Positions 33,259 to 43,505 of a stretch of 64,000 nt of DNA are shown one piece after another. Position numbers and translations under genes: made by a program. Source of the stretch: Streptococcus sp. M334 (GTDB taxonomy: Bacteria > Bacillota > Bacilli > Lactobacillales > Streptococcaceae); the NCBI RefSeq assembly GCF_000187745.1, contig NZ_GL732489.1:120046-184045 (forward strand). The letters are read 5' to 3'. Position 1 is the stretch's first letter; each line of letters begins with the position of its first letter. The notes under the pieces were generated by a model that saw only the letters and a list, made by a program, of their open reading frames with translations, did no database searches and was not told the DNA's origin.

Positions 33259-33654
33259 ATGTCAAAGAAACTCAATCGTAAAAAACAATTACGAAATAGC
33301 CTCCGTCGCGCAGGTGCCTTTTCAAGTACTGTGACTAAGGTTGTAGAAGAGACAAAAAAAGTCGTGAAACGTGCAGAACAGTCAGCAAGCCAAGCTGGTA
33401 AGGCTGTTTCTAAAAAAGTTGAGCAAGCAGTAGAAGCTACCAAAGAGCAAGCTCAAAAAGTAGCCAATTCTGTAGAAGATTTTGCAGCAAACTTGGGTGG
33501 ACTTCCACTTGATCGTGCCAAAACTTTCTATGATGAAGGAATTAAGTCTGCGTCAGATTTCAAAAACTGGACTGAAAAAGAACTCCTTGCCTTGAAAGGA
33601 ATCGGCCCAGCCACCATCAAGAAATTGAAGGAAAATGGAATCAAGTTCAAGTAA
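33259..33654 (+). CDS. Basic protein with C-terminal helix-hairpin-helix
   Basis: A 131-residue protein with a very basic start (MSKKLNRKKQLRNSLRR), a helical Ala/Lys/Glu middle and a C-terminal HhH-type motif ALKGIGPATIKKLKENGIKF. The last roughly 30 residues are shared with the C-terminus of the 37296-38537 product. It probably binds nucleic acid. ATTGAAAGG is the ribosome binding site. Confidence 0.8.
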   Translation: MSKKLNRKKQLRNSLRRAGAFSSTVTKVVEETKKVVKRAEQSASQAGKAVSKKVEQAVEATKEQAQKVANSVEDFAANLGGLPLDRAKTFYDEGIKSASDFKNWTEKELLALKGIGPATIKKLKENGIKFK

Positions 33655-33667
33655 TATTTCTTGTCCC

Positions 33668-33696
33668 TTGCATTTCCGAAAAAATCTTGCTACAAT
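33668..33696 (+). promoter_or_regulatory. Promoter of the T-box operon
   Basis: TTGCAT (33668-33673) and TACAAT (33691-33696) are separated by 17 bp, immediately before the T-box leader. Confidence 0.7.
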
Positions 33697-33913
33697 AGAG
33701 CCATTAGAGGTGTTTTGAATCCCGCATTTTACAGAAAGTGGCGGTGCTGAGAAGTCCACAAATGTGTCAAAACTAGTTGCTAATGGATGAAAAATTGAAA
33801 TAAAAGTGTCTTTTTGTTTTAAAGACGAGAGTTGCGGGCAACTGCCCGAAATTGGGTGGTACCGCGGATAAACACATTCGTCCCTGTCATGTAGATGGCA
33901 GGGGCGATTTTTT
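33697..33913 (+). promoter_or_regulatory. T-box riboswitch leader, probably valine-specific
   Basis: The leader has an extended stem I (about 33700-33780) and the T-box core TGGGTGGTACCGCGG at 33853-33867. A terminator hairpin CGTCCCTGTCAT/ATGGCAGGGGCG with a T run lies at 33878-33913. A GTC in the stem I region at 33754-33756 could be a Val specifier; I have not folded it. Uncharged tRNA would favour antitermination. The operon behind it now lacks its synthetase (see valS). Confidence 0.88.
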
Positions 33914-33933
33914 GTAGAAAGCGAGGTATAAGG

Positions 33934-34494
33934 ATGACAAGAACTGAACTGCCAGAACGCTTGGAAACAGAACGTCTCGTTTTACGAGTCCGTACTGTGG
34001 CGGATGCTGAGGACATCCATGCTTACGCCAGTCTCCCAGAAGTCTCTTACCCAGCTGGCTTTCTACCCGTCAAGACCTTGGAAGATGAGATTTATTATCT
34101 AGAACATATCCTTCCCGAGCGTAATCAAAAGGATAATCTTCCAGCAGGCTACGGAATTATCGTTAAAGGAGCCGATACAATCATTGGTTCTGTCGATTTC
34201 CCCCGTCGCTACGAAGACGATGTACTGGAGATTGGCTATACCTTGCATCCAGACTATTGGGGTCGAGGCTATGTACCAGAAGCAGCGCGAACTTTGATTG
34301 ACCTAGGCTTTAAAGAATTAGGTCTTCACAAGATTGAGCTAACTTGTTTTGGCTCCAATGTCCAAAGTCAACGAGTCGCAGAGAAACTTGGATTTACCCT
34401 TGAAACTCGTATAAGGGATAGAAAAGATGCTCAAGGCAACCGCTGTGATGATTTGAGATATGGCTTGCTGAGGAGTGAGTGGGAGGTGAATTGA
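33934..34494 (+). CDS. GNAT-family N-acetyltransferase (RimJ-like)
   Basis: ATG 33934 gives 186 residues; longer starts would run into the T-box terminator. Family features are TERLVLR at the N-terminus and the acetyl-CoA segment HPDYWGRGYVPEA near residue 105. The substrate is unknown. First gene under the T-box; its stop overlaps the next ATG. Confidence 0.9.
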   Translation: MTRTELPERLETERLVLRVRTVADAEDIHAYASLPEVSYPAGFLPVKTLEDEIYYLEHILPERNQKDNLPAGYGIIVKGADTIIGSVDFPRRYEDDVLEIGYTLHPDYWGRGYVPEAARTLIDLGFKELGLHKIELTCFGSNVQSQRVAEKLGFTLETRIRDRKDAQGNRCDDLRYGLLRSEWEVN

Positions 34495-35072
34495 TGCATC
34501 TTTTCATCATTGGTGCTCCAGCCTCAGGAAAAATGACGATTGGTCAAGAACTGTCTCGACTGACGGATGCTACCCTCTTTTATAACCATCAAGCCATCGA
34601 TTTTGCACTAGAAATCTATCAGGATTATACAGAGGAGATGTGGGAATTTGTTCGTGGAATTACCTTTTCTTTCCTTGGAGCAAGTGCAAGAAATCAGCGA
34701 TCAGTAATTTTAACTGACGTAATTGATTTTTCAAATCATTACCAACTGATGTATTTAAAGCAAATTCAGGATTTGTTGAATGACTATCATCAAGAGATTC
34801 TGTTTGTTGAGTTGGAAACAAGTCTTGAAGAGCGTTTACGTCGAAATCGAACGGAGAACCGGTTGAAGCACAAGCCCTTGAAACGACATATTGAGGTATC
34901 TGAAAGAGAAATTTTAGAGACAGCTGAAACACTTCAATTAAATTCCCAACATCAACCGAATGAGTTGCACCACTACTTTAAAATAAATAATACGAATCTG
35001 TCTGCAGAAGAAGCTGCTAAGCAGATTCAAAATAAAATGAACAAAATAGAGAAAGGACAAACACATATCTAA
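34494..35072 (+). CDS. P-loop kinase-like protein
   Basis: ATG 34494 overlaps the GNAT stop and gives 192 residues. Walker A GAPASGKMT lies at residues 7-15 and ELETSLEERLRRNRTENR resembles the lid of small nucleotide kinases. The final codons (GQTHI) and stop are made from a decayed valS start region (ACAAACACATATCTAA), so the C-terminus touches the following duplication. Confidence 0.85.
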   Translation: MHLFIIGAPASGKMTIGQELSRLTDATLFYNHQAIDFALEIYQDYTEEMWEFVRGITFSFLGASARNQRSVILTDVIDFSNHYQLMYLKQIQDLLNDYHQEILFVELETSLEERLRRNRTENRLKHKPLKRHIEVSEREILETAETLQLNSQHQPNELHHYFKINNTNLSAEEAAKQIQNKMNKIEKGQTHI

Positions 35073-35200
35073 ACAACTTCATGAAGACGTTCTCAAGACT
35101 CAAGAAGTTCAAAAGTCTCAATCTTTTTCGTTCGTGATTCCCACCACCAAACGTTACTGCTAAACTCTATCTTGGTCACGCTTTGGGGGGACAACCTTCA
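35063..35200 (+). pseudogene. Decayed valS 5' fragment, copy 1
   Basis: ACACATATCTAAACAACTT corresponds to the valS start with ATG changed to ATA. Later, GTGATTCCCACCACCAAACG and CTTGGTCACGCTTTGGG match the HIGH-motif region of valS. The middle is deleted and frames are broken. Confidence 0.75.
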
Positions 35201-35323
35201 AAGCAAACGAATCACAAAAAAGCTGAGATTTACCATTAAAGCCTGTATCCGAGACCGTAAGAATATCCAATACAGCAGAGGTAGAGTCGAATCTATTGAA
35301 GGATGAATTAGAGGAGAAAATAG

Positions 35324-35750
35324 ATGGCTAAAAAGAAAAATAGAAAAAAGAATTAAAACGCCAGCAAAAGTTGGATATCAAAGTTATTTCTGAAGAAGAG
35401 GCTGCTTGGACAGAAATAATGGCTAAAAAACCAACTTTTGTAGAACGTCGGACTATTCAAAATTTCGATGAACTACATACAGCAGTGATGCAATATGCTG
35501 ATGAACACGGAGAGTATCCAGATGTTCAACTAATCAATTACCAACTGAAAAATAGGATTTTTGATTAGAATCAGGACCATGCTTTATTTAGAGAAGCTAT
35601 GCATACTCCAAATACACAGAAGCGAAATGAACTGTTAAAACAAGTTTTAAAGATCAATCCAGATTATTTTGCGGCTGATTTTCACCCATTCTTATCAGAG
35701 GTTGAAGATTTTGATTTACCAACCTTTAGATTAGATTTAGGAGGCAAAGA
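35324..35750 (+). pseudogene. Broken, truncated copy of the 37296-38537 gene
   Basis: It starts MAKKKNRKK but lacks one A in the following A run, giving a frameshift and early stop. The restored frame (35371-35568) has a TAG where the intact copy has TGG. It aligns with the first roughly 140 codons of the intact gene and ends where the membrane-protein gene begins. Confidence 0.88.
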
Positions 35751-36992
35751 TTGAAATTAATGTATTATTTTAATACTGACAATAGATTGAGGAATCTTTT
35801 TGCTCAAACTTGGAAAATACTTATGTATGCGCTAACGTATTTTCCAATAATATCTCTAATTATATTCTGTCTTACCGATTTTAAATTAGTTATAATTTTA
35901 CAATTTGCCTTGATACTAATATATGTGTTTAACTATAAAAATCGATTTAATAAGTTTAGAGTTTTTCTTACTAAAAGTACTAAATCTTTAGCTTTTATGC
36001 ACGCATGGGATGGAATATTTTGCGGAATCTTGACTTACATTCTTTATAACCTAAATCTAGTTGAATCAACTTTAATCAACTTATCTCAATATTTTTTTAC
36101 TAGTTATGGCATAAGTAAAAATCACATAAATAACTGGCTTATCATTGTAATACTTTTAATATTACCATTGGTATTATCTGTTATAAAAACTATAATATCA
36201 ATCAAGATATTTAAAAAAGTTAATAAAATAGATATCTCCAAGGGAAAGACACTATGGAATGTATATGCCACGATGCTTATTAATTCGTTTTTATGGTATT
36301 ATATCTATATTTATTACTTTATTTCTAAAGCTATTGATTTTCATTCCGATTTAATAACTGACATTTTTATATTTAATTCATTTATTGCGCTTTATTTAAT
36401 ATTCTGGTGGATAATTCATAATCTAATTAGATATGGTGCAAAAGATACCAAAGAAGTAATAGCATCATGGCTAACTGGAACAATCTGTATATTGTTGTTA
36501 GCAATATTTAATCAAGTTGAAAATGAATTAATAAATGCTTTAACCTGGTTTTTGCCAATATTAATTCCTAGTCTAATTGGAGAAATAAATTCTCAATTTG
36601 ATACAAAAAAATATAAGAAAAAACCAATAAGAACTGAGAAAATGGATAGACACCTCTATCGAACTCAACTATATAGTTTTCTTACTCTATTAATGTTGAG
36701 TATTATTCCAAAGTTAACCGAAATTATTTGGGGGTTAAAGATTAAGATGAAATTGGTCGAATTTATAACTCCCGCAGCTGATTGGATGTCTGAATTATTT
36801 GCCTCAACTATAATTATTTTCGTTTGTTTCATATTATCATTAGTTATTGGGAAGGCTATAATTTGGTTATTACAGTATTTCTATTTAAACACCCATAATG
36901 GATATTACGTGTATCGTGACAACATGCACAGTGTATTAATAAATCGTAGATATAAAAGAAATATTCATAAAAGGAGAAAAAATAATGTCTAA
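35751..36992 (+). CDS. Polytopic membrane protein of unknown family
   Basis: A 413-residue, very AT-rich gene starting TTG 35751 with GGAGG at 6 bp spacing (ATG 35760 is an alternative). It has about nine or ten hydrophobic segments, a basic loop (KKYKKKPIRTEKMDRH) and a basic C-terminus (RRYKRNIHKRRKNNV). I recognise no family. Its last codons overlap a second valS remnant. Base composition and flanking fragments suggest acquisition by transfer. Confidence 0.75.
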   Translation: MKLMYYFNTDNRLRNLFAQTWKILMYALTYFPIISLIIFCLTDFKLVIILQFALILIYVFNYKNRFNKFRVFLTKSTKSLAFMHAWDGIFCGILTYILYNLNLVESTLINLSQYFFTSYGISKNHINNWLIIVILLILPLVLSVIKTIISIKIFKKVNKIDISKGKTLWNVYATMLINSFLWYYIYIYYFISKAIDFHSDLITDIFIFNSFIALYLIFWWIIHNLIRYGAKDTKEVIASWLTGTICILLLAIFNQVENELINALTWFLPILIPSLIGEINSQFDTKKYKKKPIRTEKMDRHLYRTQLYSFLTLLMLSIIPKLTEIIWGLKIKMKLVEFITPAADWMSELFASTIIIFVCFILSLVIGKAIIWLLQYFYLNTHNGYYVYRDNMHSVLINRRYKRNIHKRRKNNV

Positions 36993-37165
36993 TCAACTTT
37001 CACCTAAATACACTCCATCCTATGGTTAGGCTGGTCGTTACCAAAAATGCCTTGATACGGATGTTTTCAAGCCGTCAGGAGATCAAAAGGCTAAGCCTTA
37101 TTCAATCGTGATTACCACCACCAAACGTAACTAGAAAACTCTACCTTGATTAAGCTTGGAGTACA
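36984..37165 (+). pseudogene. Decayed valS 5' fragment, copy 2
   Basis: From ATG 36984 codons read MSNQLSPKYTPSYG, stop, [20 protein letters not shown], close to the true valS N-terminus, then reach [10 protein letters not shown] and a second stop. Homology ends just after the HIGH region. About 55-60 codons of valS are represented. Confidence 0.88.
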
Positions 37166-37295
37166 TTCTTCAAAGTAAACGAATCACAAAGAAACTGGGA
37201 TTTCCCATTCAAGCCTGTATCCGAGGCTGTAAGAATATCCAATACAGCAGAGGTAGAGTTTGATCTATTGAAGAATGAGTTAGAGGAGAAAATAG
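37166..37295 (+). other. Spacer shared by both copies of the duplicated unit
   Basis: AACGAATCACAAA...GCCTGTATCCGAG...AATATCCAATACAGCAGAGG occurs here and, slightly diverged, at 35201-35323. No gene is recognisable in it; it ends with the TTAGAGGAG site of the downstream gene. Confidence 0.6.
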
Positions 37296-38537
37296 ATGGC
37301 TAAAAAGAAAAATAGAAAAAAAGAATTAAAACGCCAGCAAAAGTTAGATATTAAAGTTATTTCTGAAGAAGAGGCTGCTTGGACGGAAATTATGGCCAAA
37401 AATCCAACTTTTGTAGAACGTCGGACCATTCAAAATTTCGATGAACTGCATACAGCAGTGATGCAATATGCTGATGAACACGGAGAGTATCCAGATGTCC
37501 AGCTAATCAATTACCAACTGAAAAATAGGACTTTTGATTGGAATCAGGATCATGCTTTATTTAGAGAAGCTATGCATACTCCAAATACACAGAAGCGAAA
37601 TAAACTGTTAAAACAAGTTTTAAAAATCAATCCAGATTACTTTGCTGCTGATTTTCACTTATTCTTATCAGAGGTTGAAGACTTTGATTTGTCAACCTTT
37701 AAAAAAGTATTGGATTTTGAAGTTCTAGTTTTAGAAAAATGGAAAATGAATGGATACAATAGTTGGAATTATTTTGAAGCACGCCCTATCCTGTCTGCTC
37801 TGATGTTTCTGATTGAGTATTATATGATGGAGAACTTCAATTCTAAGTCTATGGAATTGATTGACCTATATTTGAGTAAGCGACCAGAACGGTTTCCTCC
37901 TAATTTTGTCTTCTGTATGCTTTCCTTGTATCATATCACCGGTCAGGAGCTAAAGGTTGAGCGTTTCTATCGTGAAGAATTAAATAAAGGAAAGCGGGAT
38001 GATACCATCCTTATTCATGCCATCATCTCTGCTTTTTCTCAAGGAAAAATTGAGGAAGCCAGTCAGCTATTTGTAAAATTAGTGGAAATCAATGATGAAG
38101 CTGTTGAATTCTTCATAGAGAAAGACTGGCAATTCAATATTTTAGACATTGAAGAACAAGAATGCTATTGTCCAAATTCAGTTGAATCGCTACAAGCTAG
38201 TTTGTATCCTCTGCTTGACTATTTACAAGAAAATATTATCTTAACAGAATTTTTAACAAAAGAAGCCAAGAAATTCCGTCGTAAACCAGTATTTTCGAAT
38301 CATTCCAGTATGATAAAAAATTTATCCAAGGTCACAGACTGGTACTCATTTATGAGCGAGGAAAAAATGAAGGGAATCCGGATGGATCTTGTTCGCATCT
38401 TTGTTGAAAATGGGATTCGTACATCTTCAGATTTCAAAAAATGGACTGAAAAAGAAGTTCTCGCTTTGAAGGGAATTGGTCCCGTAACCGTTAAAAAGCT
38501 GAAAGAAAACGGCATAAAGTTTAAGAAAGAGAAGTAA
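37296..38537 (+). CDS. TPR-like protein with C-terminal helix-hairpin-helix
   Basis: A 413-residue soluble protein with a basic start (MAKKKNRKKELKRQQK), a helical repeat-like middle (about 85-260, including NKLLKQVLKINPDYFAADFH typical of TPR helices) and a C-terminal HhH-type segment ALKGIGPVTVKKLKENGIKF. The end is shared with the 33259-33654 protein. A broken copy lies at 35324-35750. Likely a nucleic-acid or protein-binding scaffold; function unknown. Confidence 0.8.
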   Translation: MAKKKNRKKELKRQQKLDIKVISEEEAAWTEIMAKNPTFVERRTIQNFDELHTAVMQYADEHGEYPDVQLINYQLKNRTFDWNQDHALFREAMHTPNTQKRNKLLKQVLKINPDYFAADFHLFLSEVEDFDLSTFKKVLDFEVLVLEKWKMNGYNSWNYFEARPILSALMFLIEYYMMENFNSKSMELIDLYLSKRPERFPPNFVFCMLSLYHITGQELKVERFYREELNKGKRDDTILIHAIISAFSQGKIEEASQLFVKLVEINDEAVEFFIEKDWQFNILDIEEQECYCPNSVESLQASLYPLLDYLQENIILTEFLTKEAKKFRRKPVFSNHSSMIKNLSKVTDWYSFMSEEKMKGIRMDLVRIFVENGIRTSSDFKKWTEKEVLALKGIGPVTVKKLKENGIKFKKEK

Positions 38538-38568
38538 TTGTTTATGGAAGGGGGGAGGTGAAATTGTC

Positions 38569-39570
38569 TTGAATGAAATTTCTAATTTCATCCTGTATAC
38601 TACACCAAATGGCGACGTTCAGCTAGATATCCTTTTACAAGATGAAAATCTTTGGTTGACTCAAAAAGGTCTTGCAGAGCTCTTTGGAGTTGAACGAAGT
38701 GTCATTACAAAGCACTTAAAAAACATTTATGATAGTGGTGAGTTGGATAAGGTGTCAACTTGTGCAAAATTTGCACAGGTTCAACAAGAGGGGAATAGAG
38801 CTGTCAGGCGTGAACTTGAATATTACAATCTGGATGCTATCATTTCAGTTGGCTATCGAGTAAACTCCAGTAAGGCTACTCAATTTAGAATTTGGGCAAC
38901 CAAGACTTTGAAAGAATTTATCATCAAAGGTTTTGTTTTGAATGATGAACGCTTGAAACAAGGACAGACAGTTTTCGGACAAGATTATTTCCGTGAGCTT
39001 TTAGAACGGATTCGCTCTATTCGTTCTAGCGAGCGCCGAATCTATCAACAAATCACGGATATCTTTGCTGAATGTGCCATAGATTATGATAGAAACTCAG
39101 ATATTACTAAAAACTTCTATGCTATGGTGCAAAATAAATTTCATTATGCAATTACTGGAAATACTGCTGCAGAAATTATCTATCAGCAAGCCGATGCTAG
39201 TAAAGAAAAAATGGGATTAACTACTTGGAAGAATGCACCTGATGGACGAGTTCTCAAATCAGATGTAACGGTGGCTAAAAACTATTTGCAAGAAAAAGAA
39301 ATTCGACAACTAGAGCGAACTGTTACAGCCTATTTTGATTATATCGAGGGTTTGGTTGAGCGCCGTAACACTTTTACCATGCGAGGATTGGCAGATAGTA
39401 TTGATCGTTTTCTATCTTTTAATGAGTACGAAATTTTAGAAGGAAAAGGAAGTATTTCCAAGAAAAAAGCAGACTCAAAAGCCATCCAGGAGTATGAAAA
39501 ATTTAACCGAACTCAAAAAATTCTATCGGACTTTGATAAACATATTATTAAGATAATGAGAGAAAGTTAA
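38569..39570 (+). CDS. RhuM family protein
   Basis: A 333-residue protein with TTG start at 38569 behind GGGGGAGG. It has the RhuM/Fic-associated pattern NLWLTQKGLAELFGVERS at residues 28-45 and RVNSSKATQFRIWATKTLKEF near 105. RhuM proteins are found in pathogenicity and mobile islands and with toxin-like systems; biochemical role unknown. A hairpin without T run follows at about 39578-39614. Confidence 0.9.
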   Translation: MNEISNFILYTTPNGDVQLDILLQDENLWLTQKGLAELFGVERSVITKHLKNIYDSGELDKVSTCAKFAQVQQEGNRAVRRELEYYNLDAIISVGYRVNSSKATQFRIWATKTLKEFIIKGFVLNDERLKQGQTVFGQDYFRELLERIRSIRSSERRIYQQITDIFAECAIDYDRNSDITKNFYAMVQNKFHYAITGNTAAEIIYQQADASKEKMGLTTWKNAPDGRVLKSDVTVAKNYLQEKEIRQLERTVTAYFDYIEGLVERRNTFTMRGLADSIDRFLSFNEYEILEGKGSISKKKADSKAIQEYEKFNRTQKILSDFDKHIIKIMRES

Positions 39571-39692
39571 TGTAAAATTTTCACTATTTCTTTGCTTATA
39601 AAAGATAGTGAGAAAACAAGATGAGTTGAATCAAAGTCTATCTCCTACATACTTAATTTTATTTAAAGATATTAACTAGAAAGGACAAACAC

Positions 39693-42344
39693 ATGTCTAA
39701 AGAACTTTCACCTAAATACAATCCAGCCGAGGTTGAGGCTGGTCGTTACCAAAAATGGCTTGATGCGGATGTTTTCAAGCCTTCTGGCGATCAAAAGGCT
39801 AAGCCTTATTCAATCGTGATCCCACCACCAAACGTAACTGGTAAACTTCACCTTGGTCACGCTTGGGATACAACTTTGCAGGATATCATCATCCGTCAAA
39901 AACGTATGCAAGGTTTTGATACCCTTTGGCTTCCAGGGATGGACCACGCGGGGATTGCCACTCAGGCTAAGGTTGAGGAGCGCTTGCGTGGTGAGGGCAT
40001 CAGCCGCTATGACCTCGGTCGTGAATCTTTCTTGACGAAGGTCTGGGAATGGAAAGACGAATATGCCACTACTATCAAGGAACAATGGGGCAAGATGGGG
40101 CTCTCTGTAGACTACTCTCGTGAGCGTTTCACTCTTGATGAGGGTTTGTCAAAAGCCGTTCGAAAAGTCTTTGTGGACCTTTACAAGAAAGGCTGGATCT
40201 ACCGTGGTGAGTTTATCATCAACTGGGACCCAGCTGCTCGTACAGCCCTTTCTGATATCGAAGTAATCCACAAGGATGTCGAAGGTGCCTTCTACCACAT
40301 GAACTACATGCTAGAAGATGGCTCACACGCCCTTGAAGTGGCAACAACTCGTCCTGAGACTATGTTTGGGGACGTTGCCGTTGCGGTCAATCCAGAAGAC
40401 TCACGCTACAAGGACTTGATTGGTAAAAACGTCATCCTTCCAATTGCTAATAAATTAATCCCAATCGTTGCCGACGAACATGCCGATCCCGAGTTTGGTA
40501 CTGGTGTTGTTAAAATCACTCCTGCCCATGATCCAAACGACTTCTTGGTCGGCCAACGCCACAACTTGCCACAAGTTAACGTGATGAACGACGACGGAAC
40601 TATGAACGACTTGGCCTTTGAATTTGTAGGTATGGACCGTTTCGAAGCTCGTAAGGCGGTCGTTGCTAAGTTGGAAGAAATCGGTGCCCTCGTTAAAATC
40701 GAAAAACGTGTCCACAGTGTTGGTCACTCAGAGCGTACAGGTGTTGTGGTTGAACCACGCTTGTCTACGCAATGGTTCGTCAAGATGGACCAATTGGCCA
40801 AGAATGCCATTGCCAACCAAGACACAGATGATAAGGTAGAATTCTACCCACCTCGTTTCAATGATACCTTCCTCCAATGGATGGAAAATGTCCACGACTG
40901 GGTCATCTCTCGTCAGCTCTGGTGGGGTCACCAAATCCCTGCTTGGTATAATGCTGAGGGTGAAATGTATGTCGGTGAAGAAGCTCCCGAAGGTGACGGA
41001 TGGACTCAGGACGAAGACGTCTTGGATACTTGGTTTAGTTCTGCCCTTTGGCCATTCTCAACCATGGGCTGGCCTGATGTCGACTCAGCAGACTTCAAAC
41101 GTTATTATCCAACATCAACTTTGGTGACTGGTTATGATATTATCCCGTTCTGGGTATCTCGAATGATTTTCCAAGGTTTGGAATTTACTGGCAAGTCGCC
41201 ATTCAAAAATGCCTTGATTCATGGTCTCATTCGTGATGAGCAAGGACGCAAGATGTCGAAATCTCTTGGTAACGGGATTGATCCAATGGATGTTATTGAT
41301 AAGTACGGAACAGATAGCCTTCGTTGGTTCCTTTCAAACGGTTCTGCACCAGGGCAAGATGTGCGCTTCTCTTACGAGAAAATGGATGCTTCATGGAACT
41401 TCATTAACAAAATTTGGAACATCTCTCGCTACATTCTCATGAACAATGAAGGTTTGACTCTTGAGCAAGCAACTGCCAATGTGGAAAAAGTTGTTAACAA
41501 GGAAGCTGGAAATGTCACTGACCGCTGGATTCTCCACAACCTCAATGAAACTATCGGCAAAGTCACTGAAAACTTTGACAAGTTTGAGTTTGGTGTAGCT
41601 GGACACATCCTCTACAATTTCATCTGGGACGAGTTCGCTGACTGGTACGTTGAGTTGACCAAGGAAGTTCTTTATAGCGACAACGAAGAAGAGAAAGTCA
41701 TCACACGCTCTGTTCTCCTTTACACTTTGGACAAGATCCTTCGTCTCCTTCACCCAATCATGCCATTCGTGACAGAGGAAATCTTTGGACAAATCTCAGA
41801 AGGCTCTATCGTGACAGCAGAATACCCAACTGTTAACCCAGCCTTTGAAGACCTTGCGGCTCACACAGGTGTAGAGAGTCTCAAAGACTTGATCCGTGCC
41901 GTTCGTAATGCGCGTGCGGAAGTAAACGTAGCACCAAGTAAGCCTATCACAATTCTTGTCAAGACAAGTGATAGCGACTTGGAAGCTTTCTTTAACAGCA
42001 ATGTCAATTACATCAAACGCTTCACAAATCCAGAACACTTGGAAATTGCTTCAACCATCCCTGCACCTGAACTTGCTATGTCAAGCGTTATCACAGGAGC
42101 AGAAATCTACTTGCCACTGGCAGACCTCCTCAATATCGAAGAAGAATTGGCTCGTCTCGACAAGGAACTGGCTAAATGGCAAAAAGAACTGGACATGGTC
42201 GGCAAGAAGCTCTCTAACGAACGCTTCGTAGCCAACGCCAAACCAGAAGTCGTCCAAAAAGAACGCGACAAACAAACCGATTACCAAGCTAAATACGACG
42301 CGACTGTAGCACGTATTGATGAGATGAAGAAGTTGGTGAAATAA
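39693..42344 (+). CDS. valS: Valyl-tRNA synthetase
   Basis: An 883-residue class I synthetase. HLGH (HIGH motif) is at residues 53-56 and KMSKS at 520-524. The editing domain is about 190-340 and a C-terminal coiled-coil arm about 815-880. The gene is intact and the essential copy. It has GAAAGGAC upstream but no T-box within 120 bp; the T-box leader is 5.8 kb upstream. Confidence 0.98.
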   Translation: MSKELSPKYNPAEVEAGRYQKWLDADVFKPSGDQKAKPYSIVIPPPNVTGKLHLGHAWDTTLQDIIIRQKRMQGFDTLWLPGMDHAGIATQAKVEERLRGEGISRYDLGRESFLTKVWEWKDEYATTIKEQWGKMGLSVDYSRERFTLDEGLSKAVRKVFVDLYKKGWIYRGEFIINWDPAARTALSDIEVIHKDVEGAFYHMNYMLEDGSHALEVATTRPETMFGDVAVAVNPEDSRYKDLIGKNVILPIANKLIPIVADEHADPEFGTGVVKITPAHDPNDFLVGQRHNLPQVNVMNDDGTMNDLAFEFVGMDRFEARKAVVAKLEEIGALVKIEKRVHSVGHSERTGVVVEPRLSTQWFVKMDQLAKNAIANQDTDDKVEFYPPRFNDTFLQWMENVHDWVISRQLWWGHQIPAWYNAEGEMYVGEEAPEGDGWTQDEDVLDTWFSSALWPFSTMGWPDVDSADFKRYYPTSTLVTGYDIIPFWVSRMIFQGLEFTGKSPFKNALIHGLIRDEQGRKMSKSLGNGIDPMDVIDKYGTDSLRWFLSNGSAPGQDVRFSYEKMDASWNFINKIWNISRYILMNNEGLTLEQATANVEKVVNKEAGNVTDRWILHNLNETIGKVTENFDKFEFGVAGHILYNFIWDEFADWYVELTKEVLYSDNEEEKVITRSVLLYTLDKILRLLHPIMPFVTEEIFGQISEGSIVTAEYPTVNPAFEDLAAHTGVESLKDLIRAVRNARAEVNVAPSKPITILVKTSDSDLEAFFNSNVNYIKRFTNPEHLEIASTIPAPELAMSSVITGAEIYLPLADLLNIEEELARLDKELAKWQKELDMVGKKLSNERFVANAKPEVVQKERDKQTDYQAKYDATVARIDEMKKLVK

Positions 42345-42449
42345 ATCAATATTAGGCAGATTCTGATCAATTAAGCTAATATCAGAACTGCTTTTTTAGT
42401 AGATTTATGGTAAAATGAAGGGTAAAACAAAATGTAATAGGAGGCCGAT

Positions 42450-43505
42450 ATGAAAATAAATGCAGTTGATTTATTTTGTGGTGTAGGCGGTCTAACGTAC
42501 GGTATTCAGCAGGCGGGTATCAATGTTGTAGCTGGATATGATATTGATGAAAAAAGCAAATTTGCCTATGAGTACAACAATGATGCTAAATTTATTTTAA
42601 AAGATATAAATGGAATTGAAGATGACGAAATTTTGGGATTATATCCGTCAGATACTGACATAAAAGTACTGATTGGTTGTGCTCCTTGTCAACCATTTTC
42701 AACATACAGTCATAAATATCAGAATAATGAAAATACAAAAAAGAAGATAGACCTTTTGGATTGTTTTGGTAGGCAAGTTGAACTTGTAAAACCAGATATT
42801 GTATCAATGGAAAATGTTCCTCAAATGCAAAAAAAAGAAGTTTTTCATCGTTTTAGGACTCTATTAGAAAAGAATGGCTACAAGGTTACTTACAAGGTGG
42901 TATATGCTCCAGATTACGGAGTGCCTCAAACAAGAAAACGGTTACTTTTGCTTGCGTCAAAATTCGGAGATATTTCGTTAATTGAACCAGAGTTCAATTC
43001 AGATACTCACCCTACTCTTAGAGATACTATAGAGAAACTACCTGAAATAAAAGCGGGAGAAACTTATAAACATGATCCACTACATAGATGTAGAAATTTA
43101 TCAGATTTAAACTTAAAAAGAATAAGACAATCCAAACCTGGAGGGACATGGAGAGATTGGGATGACGATCTTCTTTTAGAAGCATATAAGAAAGACAGTG
43201 GAAAGACGTTCGGGTCAGTCTATGGTCGATTAGAATGGGACAAACCTGCTAATACTATTACAACTCAGTTCCCTGGAATCGGTAATGGCAGATTTGGTCA
43301 TCCAGAACAAGATAGAGCTTTAAGTTTACGTGAAGGGGCACTTTTGCAGACTTTTCCATTAAATTATGAGTTTGTTGACCCTAAACAGGGGGGGAATTAT
43401 CCAATATCCCAAGTGGCGTTACAAATTGGAAATGCAGTACCACCTAAATTAGGTGAGATTATTGGTGAAAGTATTATAAATCATTTGGAGGAATATTATG
43501 CTTAA
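42450..43505 (+). CDS. DNA (cytosine-5)-methyltransferase
   Basis: A 351-residue C5 methyltransferase: motif I DLFCGVGG (7-14), motif IV GCAPCQPFS with catalytic Cys80, motif VI MENVP near 121, motif VIII QTRKR, motif IX/X NAVPPKLG. Recognition site cannot be read from sequence. It overlaps the next gene by 8 bp. It is probably the modification part of a restriction or defence cluster. Confidence 0.95.
   Translation: MKINAVDLFCGVGGLTYGIQQAGINVVAGYDIDEKSKFAYEYNNDAKFILKDINGIEDDEILGLYPSDTDIKVLIGCAPCQPFSTYSHKYQNNENTKKKIDLLDCFGRQVELVKPDIVSMENVPQMQKKEVFHRFRTLLEKNGYKVTYKVVYAPDYGVPQTRKRLLLLASKFGDISLIEPEFNSDTHPTLRDTIEKLPEIKAGETYKHDPLHRCRNLSDLNLKRIRQSKPGGTWRDWDDDLLLEAYKKDSGKTFGSVYGRLEWDKPANTITTQFPGIGNGRFGHPEQDRALSLREGALLQTFPLNYEFVDPKQGGNYPISQVALQIGNAVPPKLGEIIGESIINHLEEYYA

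Noticed and set aside
39571..39692. A second T-box directly before valS
   Set aside because: There is a stem (TCACTAT/ATAGTGA) but no GGTGGxACCGCG core and no terminator T run.
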